64,000 nucleotides of DNA from Larix kaempferi (lineage: Eukaryota > Streptophyta > Pinopsida > Pinales > Pinaceae). The position numbers and the translations under genes are program-made. Location of the stretch: assembly GCA_027924585.1 (NCBI GenBank), contig BSBM01000092.1, positions 7,806,001 to 7,870,000 of the forward strand. The letters run 5' to 3'. A model generated the notes under the pieces. That model saw nothing but the letters and a program-made list of their open reading frames with translations, ran no database searches and was not told the origin of the DNA. This document shows positions 36,955 through 48,556 of this stretch, in pieces (positions within the stretch are counted from its first letter, which is position 1; every line of letters starts with the position of its first letter).

Positions 36955-39192
36955 ATGGCCGCCCTTTGTGATATTCTACTTAACAGTTCCAACTATTTCT
37001 CATGGAAATCTCGTATGGAGGATATTCTACGAAGTAGGGGACTTTTCAGAATTACAACAGGGAAAGAAAAAGAACCCACTGATGATGATAAGAAAATAAA
37101 ATGGGCAAATAGATGTGATGAAGCTCGTGGATTGATTGGGATGTCAATATCTACTGATTTGCGATTCCACATATCTGGAATTGATGAACCTAATGCTGCT
37201 TGGGACAAGTTGGAAACTGTGTTTGGTAAACACAATGAAATTCGAGGTCACCAACTCGAAAATGAGTTGATTTCTTTAAATCCAAGTGACTTTTCATGCA
37301 TTCAAGATTATTTATCTAAGTACAAAACTCTCAAGCTCTTATGTGCAGAATGTAAGATTGAGAGGGAAGACAAACAATGCATTTATCATATTCTTTCCAA
37401 ACTTGGACCTGCATATTCTGTTTTTGTATCTACATTTTACTCCATGAAAGCGTCATTGAATGCAGCTAGCTATCAAGAGCCTAGTCTTGAATCCTTTTGT
37501 GATTCCTTGATTAAAGAACAAGATAAACTCATTCATCTTGGAATAATCAACAATGCAGATACATCTGGGAAAGCCTTATTGTCCCAACAGAAAGAAAAGT
37601 CCAAGCCTCCCAAGAAACAAAATTTTCGCAATAATAAGTCAAACAAGGGTCCAAAACCCTCTCAGTCAGCTCCTTCTTTAAAAAATGACAAAGGATCCAA
37701 GCCAAAAGGCAAGAAGACTGAGCGTCATTGCAACTATTGCGGGAAAGATAATCATGATGAATCTAAGTGTTTCAAGAAGATGGCAGCCTTGGAAGCAGCA
37801 ATGAAGAAGCACCACATCAACCTAGATTCGCCTTCAGAATCTGCCTCTCATGGACATGCACTTTGTGCTTCTGGTTATTCTTATAATGCATCTTCTTCTT
37901 CTACTTCAAATGAATGGCTCATTGATTCTGGAGCATCTTATCATATGGCTAAGGATCAAGCCATCTTTTCTACTATGCATGAATGTAACACCAAACAAAT
38001 ATTTGTTGGTGATGATAGATCTCTAAGTGTTGTAGGAGCTGGAACAGTTCCAGTAGATAATGGTCATTTTAGTGATGTACTATGTGTTCCAAGAATTTTT
38101 TGCAATTTGTTATCAGTCTATCAGATCACTCATTCTGGTGAAGGTAAAACTGTGACCTTTACACCTCACCAAGTTGTAATCAAGGATTTTAAAGATCCTC
38201 AACAGGTTCTAGCTACCGGAATTGTTGATGATATTACCAGGTTGTACAAGTTTAACAACTTTGGGTCATCACCTTTCCCTTCAGTTTTTGTTGCTCATAG
38301 TGATAACTTGAGCAAACTTTGGCATGAGCGATTTGGTCACTTAAATTATCGCTCATTGCAACAACTATGTAAAGAAAATATGGTGACAGGTCTTCCGATG
38401 GTATCTTGCAGAGATGGTGTTTGTTCCGGTTGTGTACTCGGAAAACATCATCGGGACAGTTTTGACAAACGTGCCTCTTGGCACGCCTCGGTTCCCTTGG
38501 AGCTTGTGCATAGTGACTTGTGTGGTCCTCTTCCATCTGCTTCCTTTTCTGGTTTCAAATATTTCTTAACTTTCATTGATGATTACACCAGATGCACTTG
38601 GGTTTATTTCCTAAAACTTAAGAGCGAAGTATTTAACATGTTCTTGGCCTACAAGGCCCTTGTTGAAAAACAATCTGGTCATCAAATTATCAAGTTAAGA
38701 TCTGACAATGGAGGAGAATATGTTAACAAACAGTTCACTACTTTCTGCACTGAACAAGGCATCCAACAACAACACACTGTTCCATATACACCACAACAAA
38801 ATGGTGTAGCTGAGCGGAAGAACCGCACTTTAAAAGAAATGGCAAATTGTATGATCCAATCTAAGGGACTAAGTCTTCAATTTTGGGCTGAAGCCATAAA
38901 TTGTGCAAATTACATAGTTAATCGCACCCCCACAAAAGCATTACAAGGTATAACACCGGAAGAAGCATGGAGTAAAGTTAAACCTGATGTAAGTTACTTT
39001 CGTGTGTTTGGTAGTGAAGCATGGGCTCACATTCCTGATGAAAAACGGAAAGCATTGCAGCCTAAAAGTGAAAAGTGCATATTTATTGGATATTCTGAAG
39101 ATGTAAAAGGTTATAGACTTCTTCAACCACCTTCTCATGCTATAATCATTAGAAGAGATGTTAAATTTGATGAAAATATCTTGGCCTGCTAG
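36955..39192 (+). CDS. Copia gag-protease-integrase
   Basis: 745 codons from an ATG in good context (ATATGGCCGCC) to TAG. Residues 1-230 are the gag capsid region. A CX2CX4HX4C zinc knuckle lies near residues 259-272. The aspartic protease site IDSGASYHM is near 323-331. The integrase His/Cys zinc region (ERFGHLN ... CSGCVLGKH) is near 457-497, and the DDE core has Asp in HSDLCGP (about 520), Asp in RSDNGGEY (about 583) and Glu in NGVAERKN (about 619). All catalytic residues are present. The next frame continues in phase after the stop, so this is the front half of one polyprotein. Confidence 0.95.
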   Translation: MAALCDILLNSSNYFSWKSRMEDILRSRGLFRITTGKEKEPTDDDKKIKWANRCDEARGLIGMSISTDLRFHISGIDEPNAAWDKLETVFGKHNEIRGHQLENELISLNPSDFSCIQDYLSKYKTLKLLCAECKIEREDKQCIYHILSKLGPAYSVFVSTFYSMKASLNAASYQEPSLESFCDSLIKEQDKLIHLGIINNADTSGKALLSQQKEKSKPPKKQNFRNNKSNKGPKPSQSAPSLKNDKGSKPKGKKTERHCNYCGKDNHDESKCFKKMAALEAAMKKHHINLDSPSESASHGHALCASGYSYNASSSSTSNEWLIDSGASYHMAKDQAIFSTMHECNTKQIFVGDDRSLSVVGAGTVPVDNGHFSDVLCVPRIFCNLLSVYQITHSGEGKTVTFTPHQVVIKDFKDPQQVLATGIVDDITRLYKFNNFGSSPFPSVFVAHSDNLSKLWHERFGHLNYRSLQQLCKENMVTGLPMVSCRDGVCSGCVLGKHHRDSFDKRASWHASVPLELVHSDLCGPLPSASFSGFKYFLTFIDDYTRCTWVYFLKLKSEVFNMFLAYKALVEKQSGHQIIKLRSDNGGEYVNKQFTTFCTEQGIQQQHTVPYTPQQNGVAERKNRTLKEMANCMIQSKGLSLQFWAEAINCANYIVNRTPTKALQGITPEEAWSKVKPDVSYFRVFGSEAWAHIPDEKRKALQPKSEKCIFIGYSEDVKGYRLLQPPSHAIIIRRDVKFDENILAC

Positions 39193-39252
39193 CCTAACTC
39201 GGCGAGTGTGCCATCTTTGGCCTGCGAGCCTGATTCGGCGTTTGTGCCTTCT
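39181..39252 (+). repeat. 36-bp in-frame duplication carrying the amber codon
   Basis: Two 36-bp units (39181-39216 and 39217-39252) encode LAC-x-PNSASVPS and LACEPDSAFVPS. The stop TAG in the first unit stands where the second has GAG, so it looks like a single G-to-T change. Confidence 0.9.
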
Positions 39253-41031
39253 TCTTCTTCTTCCAACTTCCTTGACAGTTTTCCAACTCCAGTTTCTGAT
39301 GATGACAGTGAGGATGAAAATCCACCTCTGCCTGCTCATGTTCCTCCAGTTGCACCAGCACAAGTGCTTCCTCGATGGGTCCGTTCAACATGTGAAGCAG
39401 CTGGTGATCTTGCCGGTGATCCTAGAGATCAACGTCGAACACGTTCTCAGTTTCAGCGAGCCTCTTCTCTTTTGGCTCAAGTTTCCGAGAATCATGATCC
39501 AGAAACTTTTGCAGAAGCTTCAGGGAATCCAGATTGGGATGCAGCCATGGATGAAGAATATCGTTCCTTAATGGCGAACGATACTTGGGATCTTGTACCT
39601 CTTCCAAAAGGAAGAAAACTTGTCAGATGTAAATGGGTCTACAGAACTAAGTATGCATCAGATGGAAGTATTGAAAGACTTAAGGCAAGGTTAGTTGCCA
39701 AAGGTTTTTCCCAAGTTGAAGGAATTGACTACAATGAAACCTTTGCTCCCGTCGCCAAAATGAACTCCATCCGCCTTGTTCTTTCCCTTGCAGCCTTACA
39801 CAACTGGGAAGTCCATCAAATGGATGTCAAGTCTGCCTTCTTACATGGTGATTTACAGGAGGAAATTTACATGGAACAACCTCCTGGCTATGTTCAGAAT
39901 AACTCTAGCCTTGTCTGCCGCCTTAAGAAATCCTTATATGGCCTTAAGCAAGCTCCTAGAGCTTGGTATGCCAAAATGGATAACTTTCTCCTTGACACTG
40001 GTTTTTCTAGATGCCATTCTGACCCCAATGTCTATACCAAGAAAGTAGGAAACCATCTCATCATACTTGTTCTGTATGTTGATGACCTTATTCTTACTGG
40101 TAGTGACCCTAAGCTTATAACCCATGTGAAATCCAGTCTTAAACAAACTTTTGAAATGTCAGACTTAGGACATTTGCATTATTTTCTTGGTCTCCAAGTT
40201 CTGCAAACCAAAGAAGGAATCTTTCTTTCTCAGTCTAAGTATGCTTGTGACCTTCTTCGTCGCTTTCACATGGAAGATTGTAAACCAGCCCCTTCTCCCT
40301 TCCAGTCTGGAGTCAAACTTTCTGCCACTTGTACTTCACCTGAAGTAGATGCCACCTTGTATCGTCAACTTGTTGGTAGTCTTTTATACTTGACTCATTC
40401 CCGTCCTGACCTTTCCTTTGCTGTTGGTCGAGTTGCCCGTTATATGCAGACACCTCATGAAAGTCACTGGAAAGCAGTTAAAAGAATACTTCGATATATT
40501 CGAGGTACAGTTCAGTTTGGGATTCATTACAGTACAGGGGGGAAACCTTTGTTGGTTGGTTTCACTGATTCAGATTGGGCCGGCAATCCTGATGATCGAA
40601 AGTCTACTGCAGGTTATGTTTTCAGTCTGGGATCTGGACCTATTACTTGGGCTTGTAAGAAACAACAAGCTCTTGCTCTTTCTTCAGCAGAGGCAGAATA
40701 TCGAGCAGCAGTTAATGCCAGTCAGGAAGCTTTATGGCTAGGCGTCGATTCAGAGTTTGGATTCAAGCAGCAACAGCCTACTCCACTTTGGTGCGACAAT
40801 CAAAGTGCCATCAAGCTTGCCAAAGATCCAGTTCTACATCAACGCAGCAAACACATTGAGCTACATATGCACTTCATTAGAAATCTTGTTCATGATCGTG
40901 TTCTCGAAGTGCTCTTTTGCCCTACAGATGATCAAGTTGCAGACATCTTCACCAAGTCTCTTACAGAAGCGAAGTTTTCTAAACTTCGATCTATGTTAGG
41001 AGTTCAGGAACTTGTCATTAAGGGGGGATAG
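39193..41031 (+). CDS. Copia reverse transcriptase-RNase H
   Basis: The same frame as the preceding gag-integrase, open for about 612 codons after the TAG. No ATG is near the beginning; a GTG at 39208 is the first alternative codon. It has the copia RT block starting WDLVPLPKGRK, the LDV-like segment MDVKSAFLHG, the catalytic YVDDLILTG (about 40075-40101), and RNase H with TDSDWAG, SSAEAEYRA and the closing VADIFTKSL. It ends at a TAG beside a first polypurine-like run. Without readthrough RT would not be made from this copy. Confidence 0.93.
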   Translation, partial: PNSASVPSLACEPDSAFVPSSSSSNFLDSFPTPVSDDDSEDENPPLPAHVPPVAPAQVLPRWVRSTCEAAGDLAGDPRDQRRTRSQFQRASSLLAQVSENHDPETFAEASGNPDWDAAMDEEYRSLMANDTWDLVPLPKGRKLVRCKWVYRTKYASDGSIERLKARLVAKGFSQVEGIDYNETFAPVAKMNSIRLVLSLAALHNWEVHQMDVKSAFLHGDLQEEIYMEQPPGYVQNNSSLVCRLKKSLYGLKQAPRAWYAKMDNFLLDTGFSRCHSDPNVYTKKVGNHLIILVLYVDDLILTGSDPKLITHVKSSLKQTFEMSDLGHLHYFLGLQVLQTKEGIFLSQSKYACDLLRRFHMEDCKPAPSPFQSGVKLSATCTSPEVDATLYRQLVGSLLYLTHSRPDLSFAVGRVARYMQTPHESHWKAVKRILRYIRGTVQFGIHYSTGGKPLLVGFTDSDWAGNPDDRKSTAGYVFSLGSGPITWACKKQQALALSSAEAEYRAAVNASQEALWLGVDSEFGFKQQQPTPLWCDNQSAIKLAKDPVLHQRSKHIELHMHFIRNLVHDRVLEVLFCPTDDQVADIFTKSLTEAKFSKLRSMLGVQELVIKGG

Positions 41032-41104
41032 GCTCTAATGCCTCCTTCCTTCTCCTAATAGTGTCACTTTTGTAAATCCTTCAATCCTATCCCAAGTTGT
41101 TCTT

Positions 41105-41113
41105 AAGGGGGGA
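41105..41113 (+). other. Polypurine tract
   Basis: AAGGGGGGA directly before the 3' LTR, the plus-strand primer site. A near copy (AAGGGGGGA) also lies at the end of the RT-RNase H frame near 41021. Confidence 0.9.
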
Positions 41114-41571
41114 TGTTAGGATATTTAGACACTTAGGAGTTAGTTAAGATCAACTTGTGTAATATATCCGTTAGGGATAGTGTGTTTCTTTAGTATGCAT
41201 TAGTATGCATTTGTATATACTTAATCCGACGGTCACGATATGTTTCCGACATAGAGTGATCCGACGGCTCAACTTCTCTTAGATCAAACCTAACCTTGAT
41301 CCGTGGCTTAATACCCGATTGGTCCATGATCTCTATTTAAAGAGCATGGAGGGTCATTGTTTAGTTGATCGATTATGAGAAGCTCATTTGTAACTTTCTT
41401 TCTTTGCATAATAAATTGTCCCGTAGAAGCTATTTGGCCGGGGCCGTGGAGTGTTTCCCTCAAGAGGGTTTAAACCACGTCAAAACATCGGTGTGTTGAT
41501 CTGTGATCTGTTTATGTGAAGTGGTTGCTCTTGGTGTTCGGTCCTTTGGTAGTACCCTGTGTACCCGAACA
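41114..41571 (+). repeat. 3' LTR of the 35-kb copia element
   Basis: 458 bp. It differs from the 5' LTR at TTAATACCC versus TTAACACCC and at the end CCCGAACA versus CCCAAACA. Confidence 0.95.
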
Positions 41572-41576
41572 ATAAT

Positions 41577-42230
41577 ATTGTGAAGAAGGTTTTTGTAAAC
41601 AACTTTTTAATTAAAACCTAATGTTGTGACTAAAGAAGATTGTTGTAAACATCTTTTTAATTAAAACTTAATGTTGACATGACTAGGTACAAAGTATTCT
41701 TAATTGAAACCTTCTCCGTTGTTAGTGTTCAACTTTATGTGATCATTGATGGCATCACAATACCCATTTACCTTTATCCTCACTCTCTTTTGTGGTTGGA
41801 TCGATAAAGTTAAGTTGGCACCTTTCTTGACAAAGAAGAATTAAAAATATTAATTATATCATCTCAATGTGTCCCCTTGTCTCCAAATCAGGTTACTTTA
41901 CCAGTATGCTAAAACTTATCAATGGGGACTAATACTATTGTGAAGAAGGTTCTTGGAAGCATCTTTTTAATTAAATCCTAATGTTGTGACTAGGTACAAA
42001 GTATTCTTAATTGAAACCTTATTTGTTTTTAGCGTTCAACTTTATGTGATCATTGATGGCATCACAATACCCATTTAGCTTTATCCTCACTCTCTTTTGT
42101 GGTTGGATCGATAAAGTTAAGTTAGCACCTTTTTTGAGAAAGAATAATTGAAAATATTAAATTATATCAGCTCAATGTGTCCCCTTGTCTCTAAATCAAA
42201 TGACACTATAGGAAATTTAGACCTTGATAA
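41577..42230. repeat. Host tandem repeat, about 350-bp units
   Basis: The remainder of unit 1 (41577 to about 41907) and unit 2 (about 41908-42230) share long blocks, such as GTACAAAGTATTCTTAATTG and a stretch around TGGTTGGATCGATAAAGTTA. Unit 1 was split by the copia element. A partial extra repeat of the AAGAAGGTT...TAAACATC segment lies near 41630. Confidence 0.85.
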
Positions 42231-45200
42231 CCAATCTGTCTTTTATATTGTCTAAAGATGAATAACTTCAGGCAAATTTATTAAACTCGATACTCTTTTC
42301 ATATTGTGTTTCGGATAAAAAATTTAAAATAAAAATTGTGTCTCCAAATCAAGTTCCTTTACCACTGTAATACTTTTATTTATGCTCATTATGTAATCCA
42401 AAATGGCACTATAAGATAATTGAACCTTGATACTCCAAATGCAAACTCAAACCCTTCAACAACCTCAGTTTTATCAATAGTGAACTCAACTCTTTCATAT
42501 TGTCTTTCACATGCTGAATTCATATACTGAATATTTTCGGATGATTGTTTTCTAAACTTTATCTGTATGTTTTGATTTGCAATTCTCATTAAATTTTATG
42601 GGGAAAATTGAATAGATAATAGATATAAAATCTCGTGCACTTGTCCCAAAACATCTAAATTTCTAGTGTCAGGCTCAAAATAGCGCTTGGTCGAGCTTAT
42701 CCACGTGGTTTGCGAAGGAACCACCGTGCTTGTTTAGTGTTCAGCGTTTTATTTTATTTTCACATTCCTGACACGAGGATGGTAACAACTCGCGAAGGAA
42801 TCAATTGCTTATTCTTTTGATCTTACCTAGATTATTGGCCGACCATGTACAACCTATTTAAATATCATGTTTTGATGCTTTGCCTGATGTTCGAGAGGTG
42901 TAGGCAACTACAGGTTTTGCTAAATTTGATGCTGGAGACACTCATTTAGTATCATTTCCAATACCCAGTATCCCAATAGATAACGAGTAGTCATTGCCAG
43001 CCGATAGCCCATCATTGAGAGCTGGTCCTTCCAGATGGTCCTTTCCGATAGCCCCATTCCAAGCCGGTAAGCCGATAGCGAGTGGTCGATCATAGATAGC
43101 AAGCAAGAGGTCCTTTAGAGTCAGATCCATACAGGCATACCCGAGAGAGAAAGACATGGTTGGTTCATATACATAGATTCAACGTGCCATCTCTTGATTT
43201 AATTACGGGCTTGGTAGATTTATTTATTAATCTATTGATTATATTTATTGAATTTGATTGCTCTTCCTTCTGCTTTCCAAGTTCTACAGTTATTTTAGTG
43301 TTTAGAAGATTCGTCTTGAAATGCATCAAATATACCATTATTTTATGTTTGGGGATCATAATCAGTATTTTGAATTTTGGTTTCTATTTTTTAATTGATC
43401 TATATATTTCAGAAGCATAATAATGACCTAAACATTGTCTATTGATGCACTTGAGTTGAGGGTTGAGTTGATTTTTTAATTTTGTTTAAAAAATATTGTA
43501 TGGTATTCAAAGTCCAAATATTGATGTTTCCTTTCGAAACAAATCTTAATACTCAACCAACAGATTGTTCTTTTTGAAATAGGATTTGTCTTCTTGTTTA
43601 CAGCTTAGTGGCATTCATTTTCTGGCTTTGGTTTCTGATACCAAAAGGCACCATACTTCACAAAATTACGAGGTTCACAAAAAACATATACATCCCAAAT
43701 CCATTTTAGGAACAAATTTATTCAAGGTATGTATGTTTCCCAGCTGATTATTGTCTGTACCCAGAGCAGATACAGCTCCAGGCCATTCTAGAAAGAAGAA
43801 GAAAATATAGTGATTCCCATAAAAAGTCCTTAACAAAAACTAATTGTAAAATGCAATCAAGTAATTTATTACTTATACATGTATTTATATTTGGTTGTGT
43901 TACACAGGTGAAGGAAACTAGAATTGTTCCAATAGTTCGTCAACCAGTGGCACATTTGGTAAGGATTAAGAACCCTTTTATTACTTACTACCCATCGATA
44001 TGCCGCCGACCTTTGAATAGCATTTCTTGTAACGTATTCCTTTATGGGTATATCATTCGCCCTTATTTTTTCTCTGCTTTTCCTTTTTAAAATTTTATTT
44101 TCAAACTTGAGTGCAGGTAAAAAGACTGGAGTCTGGAATGGAACTCCATTAAAGCATATAAAAATCATTTAATTGGATTCATCACCTTCTTTCCATTGCT
44201 GCAAGTGTCTCTACTAATTTTTATTCTTTTCCAGAATTATGTCAGTATATTTATTAAAAGGTCATGAGGTCAGAGTAACAAGTTTCGAGAGGGAGCAATT
44301 TTTTTCTTCAGACCACTGATCTCTTTGGCTATGAATGTTTTATTTAAACTTCTTGTATGATGATGTTTTTAATCTTTTCAAAAATGATGTCAAACTATAT
44401 ATGATATTCTCCTGTTGAAATCTTTTATTAGCAGACCAATGATCTTTTGGCTATGAATGCCAACGATTTTTGGATGCGAATGATTTTGGTTGGTCAACAT
44501 GTACGTCAAACAAATTGCATTGGATTGCAATTTGCATGATATGGCAGTGTGGTAATTAGGCTGTCGAAATGCTTTTCTTTAGGAAAGTCAAATTTTACAG
44601 AAGTTAGTACAATAAGGAATCTTCAATTGTACAATGGTCAGGTAAACAATGAGATATGGCTTTGAGGAAGAAGTTTTGGGAGTAAGATTTGTATGACAGA
44701 AAATGTATCAATTCCGAGTGCTTGCAATTCTCTATGACGTGTTTCAATTCAAATATTTGGCATGATGGAAAGATTTGCATGACAAAAACCCTATAAATTC
44801 TGAGTACTTGCAATTCTTTATGATGTCTTTCAATTCAAATTTTGAATTTGGCATTATGGAATCGATCATTTGCTTCATTTCAAATAGAACTGAAAATTAA
44901 ATTCCAATTTGATCAACCAAAATAGTCCGGAAATATTAAAACTGTGAACAAGAAATATATCAAATTGATATAAGAGACTCCATAGATAACATACAAGCTA
45001 AAACACTAAAAAGTCGTACTATATATTAACTAATTTAAAATACATGGATCTCCCCCTACTCTAGATTTTCCAAATCACATTGAAAGCAAGTTATAATAAT
45101 TTCAATGACTTCTCAAAACCTATGTGAACCTATATTTAAGTTGCATAATTAACTACTTGGTAGCATATAAATAAATTTCACTTATTAGATTGATAACATT

Positions 45201-45602
45201 TTGCATCATCATTAATTTTGATCCATTTCATTATATTTTTGTTTGAATTTGTTTTATAATTGTAAAACAATATAAATATTATGAGGTGTATATCAAATGC
45301 ATCATACAAAACCAACTAAACCTAAAAATTTTAATCAATGGCTAGACTTGAACTTGTGATGAAACCTAAATATTTTTTAATCAAAAGCCTTATAAAATAA
45401 ATATAACTTGAAATTGCAACGAAACCAAAAAATTTTAAATCAAAAGCTCTATAAAATAAATCCAAGGCAATTTTAAAATAATTTATTTTTATATTTATAT
45501 ATAGTTTTTGAATATTTGGCTTTAAGTAGTGTCAAAACAAGAGCCAATTACCAACTTAGCATTTTCAAATGAAATCAAGGGAACTAGAGGCTAGACGTTG
45601 AC
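42231..45602. other. Unrecognised intergenic DNA
   Basis: No recognised gene. Short ORFs at 43160, 43851 and 44604 have no visible family. Diverged short duplications lie near 44310-44460 (around TTGGCTATGAATG) and 44690-44850 (around CTTGCAATTCT). The octamer CCGATAGC recurs near 42995-43080. Confidence 0.45.
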
Positions 45603-46839
45603 TGATGCAAGGTCACCCGACAAGGGTTCTTGCTTAACACTTACACACGACACACACAATGCTTACACAGACTTGGTGTGAAATAGGGTGCCAGAATTGG
45701 CTTCTTTTACTTCAATCGAATCAAAGATTATAATGCGAAATGCAAGAAATGTAAACAACTAACCAATCGGCCTCGGCCTTTACAATATACAGAAGTAATT
45801 GTGTGCTCTCTCAGTGTGTCGACCTTCACCCTCTCATGGCCTCTGTTGAATGCAAGTGCTCGCTGAGCTATGGATCCGATCTCCTGCATTTGGTTGATGT
45901 GCAATTGTTCTCTCCAATCTACAGATCAATTCCCAAAATCTGCTCTCCAAATCCCATTATCGATCATCTATTGATCGAAATGATTCCTATGTGCCTAAAA
46001 ACAAGTCTTCTACCCTGCTTCTGCTCATCCTAAGGTCTACTCCAACTCCTGAGACACTCTTCCTTTGTCCGCTGAATCCTCCTAATCCTGCAGACCTGCA
46101 ATTTTCAGCACCCCTATCGTGATGCACAATCTCTGCCCGTGGTGACATCTGACATATCTTCAACCACCTTCAATAACTGCTCATAACTTCCTTAGCAACC
46201 CTGAACGGCAACCAAGTACTCTGCTTGACTTCAACGCGCCCTTCTGACACTGCTATAGTAGTCAGTTCTGTTAGTACGTCGACCATACTCCCTTCCGTCA
46301 GCCTTCAACTTACCGGTCGGCTTCACTCCGCATCCAAGGCTTCGTCAATTCGCCCCTTCCTCCTCGCTTGGCTTTCACCCCAAACATGTCGGTGTCGTGA
46401 TTCGACAACATGTCAACCTTCAACGCCTTTCGCTGCAACCCTATCGGTTGTCGACTTTTGACATGTCGACTCTAGACCTTTCGCATCTTCTGTCAATCGC
46501 ATATGGACTGCTCCTACTCGACTTATTGACTTCGATAGCCAATATTCTTTCACACCAATGGTCGTCATCACTCCCTCTAGTCGACTCCTCTTTTGATCAA
46601 CTTCAACTGATCTGTCTAGGCTCCAATGCTATTGCATCATACTCCCCAGGTGAAAAAGAACTCGACTACTCCGTCAATCTCCTGAACTCTTCTTCGGAAA
46701 TCCATGTCGCCTCCTGCAACTCATCATCGTTCCATCACACTAAGTATGCTTTCTTCCGCGAACTGTACATACGCCCGACTTCACATTCCTCTATTACTTC
46801 GACAATTTCTTCTTTGTGTCGATATGGAATCTACATTGT
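45603..46839 (-). repeat. Probable 3' LTR and 3' end of the gypsy element
   Basis: Lies between the end of the C-terminal pol region and the LTR edge at 45603. Because the partner LTR is lost, the inner LTR boundary cannot be set. Part may be an extended pol C-terminus or a polypurine-tract spacer. Confidence 0.5.
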
Positions 46840-47115
46840 TCAATCAATGTTCGACACATTCGCGCTTCCACTGCTTGAACCCTCTTCGAACTTGTACAGA
46901 TCTGAGACACTGAACATTGGTGAAATACTCAAGTCCTTTAGCAGCTCCAACACATAAGCATTGTCCAAAATCTTCTTCAGAATCTTACATGGTCCAATCT
47001 TCTTCAGCTTCAACTTGTTGTATGCTCCTGTCGGAAATCTCTCCTTTCGCAAATGTGCATAGACTAAGTTTCGCTCGTTGAATGACTGTAGCCTCTTCTT
47101 TTTGTCGGCTCTCAA
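46840..47115 (-). pseudogene. Gypsy integrase C-terminal, chromo-like region
   Basis: A 91-codon frame typical of the end of plant Ty3-gypsy pol: [15 protein letters not shown], then NAYVLEL, then [12 protein letters not shown]. The last segment normally precedes or belongs to the chromodomain-like tail. It is in a different frame from the integrase core, so a frameshift lies between. Confidence 0.8.
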
Positions 47116-47515
47116 CTTGTATGCCGCATTGTTATTCTTAATGCGCTTTCACACATCTTCATGCACTTCTTTCATATGGTCTGCGAATGATTATGCATCC
47201 ATGTTTTTCTTGGTTTCTGTCGATAACTCAACCAAATATGTCACTCCATGTGGGCTTCATCCTTGAACAATCTGGAATGTGCTCAAACTTGTCGACCAAT
47301 TCACATAATTGTTGTACGCAAACTCTGCTTGCGCCAACATGTTCTCCCACTGCTTGGGTATGTCGGGCGTCAAACATCTCAGAAGGTTTCCCAAACTTCT
47401 GTTCACCACCTCGGTTTGTCCTTTTGTCTGCAGATGATATTATGAGCTAAACTGTAACCTCATGTCCAGTTTCTTCCATAAGGTTCTCCAAAAATGTCCC
47501 ATCAACTTGGTATCT

Positions 47516-48000
47516 CTATCCGACGTGATACTCTTCGACAACCCATAAACTTGGTATCTCCTTGAAGAATAGTACAACAATGCTTGTGGCATCACTTGTC
47601 TTCTGACACAGAATAAAGTGTGCCATCTTCAAAAATCTATCAACTACAACAAAGATTGAGTCACTTCCTTGCTGCATCTTCGACAATTCTAGCACAAAAT
47701 CCATGCTCAAGTGCTCCCATGGGGTGTTCGATACAGGTAATGGCGTATACAACCCCATATTCTGACTTCTCCCTTTTGCCAACTAGAAAACTCGACACCG
47801 TCATACCCACTTACTAACATCTGTTGTCATTCCTAGCCAATAATACTTCTCTTCAACCAATGCCTTGGTCTTCTTGATGCCAAAATGACCTGCTAACCCT
47901 CCGTTGTGCAATTCTCGGATTAGGTTCTCTCTTATGGATCCTCGGGGAATACACAACTATTGTCCCTTGAACAAGTATCCCTCTTGGATAAAATAATCCA
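47516..48000 (-). pseudogene. Gypsy integrase fragment
   Basis: It contains the His/Cys zinc region (about 47820-47960, with HNGGLAGHFG-like and KYYWLGM-like motifs). It then has the N-terminal part of the core with WEHLSMDFV and [12 protein letters not shown]. Stops interrupt the zinc region. The rest of the core, towards 47120, is broken by stops. Confidence 0.8.
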
Positions 48001-48235
48001 AGTATGGAGTTTTGTCGACACTTCAAGGTTCACGAAAAGCCTTCCATGCTTTCGCAAAATCCTCGTCGATCGCATACTCTACCTTCACCGACTCTGCTCC
48101 TGTTGCCTTAACTGTCGTCGTATTCAACAAGGCAACTCTTCAACTCAGCACGTCGAAAACCTTGTTCGACTTACTTGACTTATGTCGCAACATGATGTTA
48201 TATCCTTGCAGGAACTCGACCCATTTCATGTGTCG

Positions 48236-48541
48236 TTAATTCAACTTCAACTGAGTATTCAAATACCTCAATGCTTGGTGATCTGTGTACAACACAAATT
48301 CCTTGGGCAACAAATAATGCCTCCAATTCTTCAATGCTTGGACAATAGCATAGAACTCTTGGTCATAGACCGAATATTTCCGCATCACATAATCCAACTT
48401 CTCACTGAAGAATGCAATTGGTCGACCCTCCTGGCTCAACACTGCTCCAATTGCCATTCCACTCGTGTCGTAATCGACTTGGAAAACTTTGTCGAAATCT
48501 GGGAGCACTAACATTGGGCTCTCAGTGAGCTTTTCCTTCAA
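48236..48541 (-). pseudogene. Gypsy RNase H fragment
   Basis: 101 codons with FQVDYDTSG where FQVDCDASG-type motifs are usual, [18 protein letters not shown], and [10 protein letters not shown]. The catalytic Asp residues at the first and last motif are present. It shares its frame with RT but is separated from it by stops. Confidence 0.85.
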
Positions 48542-48556
48542 CTTGTCAAAAGCTCT

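Larger units (their letters stand above)
35470..41571 (+). mobile_element. Ty1-copia LTR retrotransposon, nearly intact and young
   Basis: A complete 6102-bp element. Two 458-bp LTRs (35470-35927 and 41114-41571) differ at only two positions that I can see. A perfect 5-bp target duplication ATAAT flanks it (35465-35469 and 41572-41576). It has a tRNA-Met primer site, a polypurine tract and domain order gag, protease, integrase, RT, RNase H. The only coding lesion seen is one in-frame TAG at 39190-39192. LTR identity implies a recent insertion. It would be copy-and-paste competent if the TAG is tolerated or is absent from sister copies. Confidence 0.97.
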
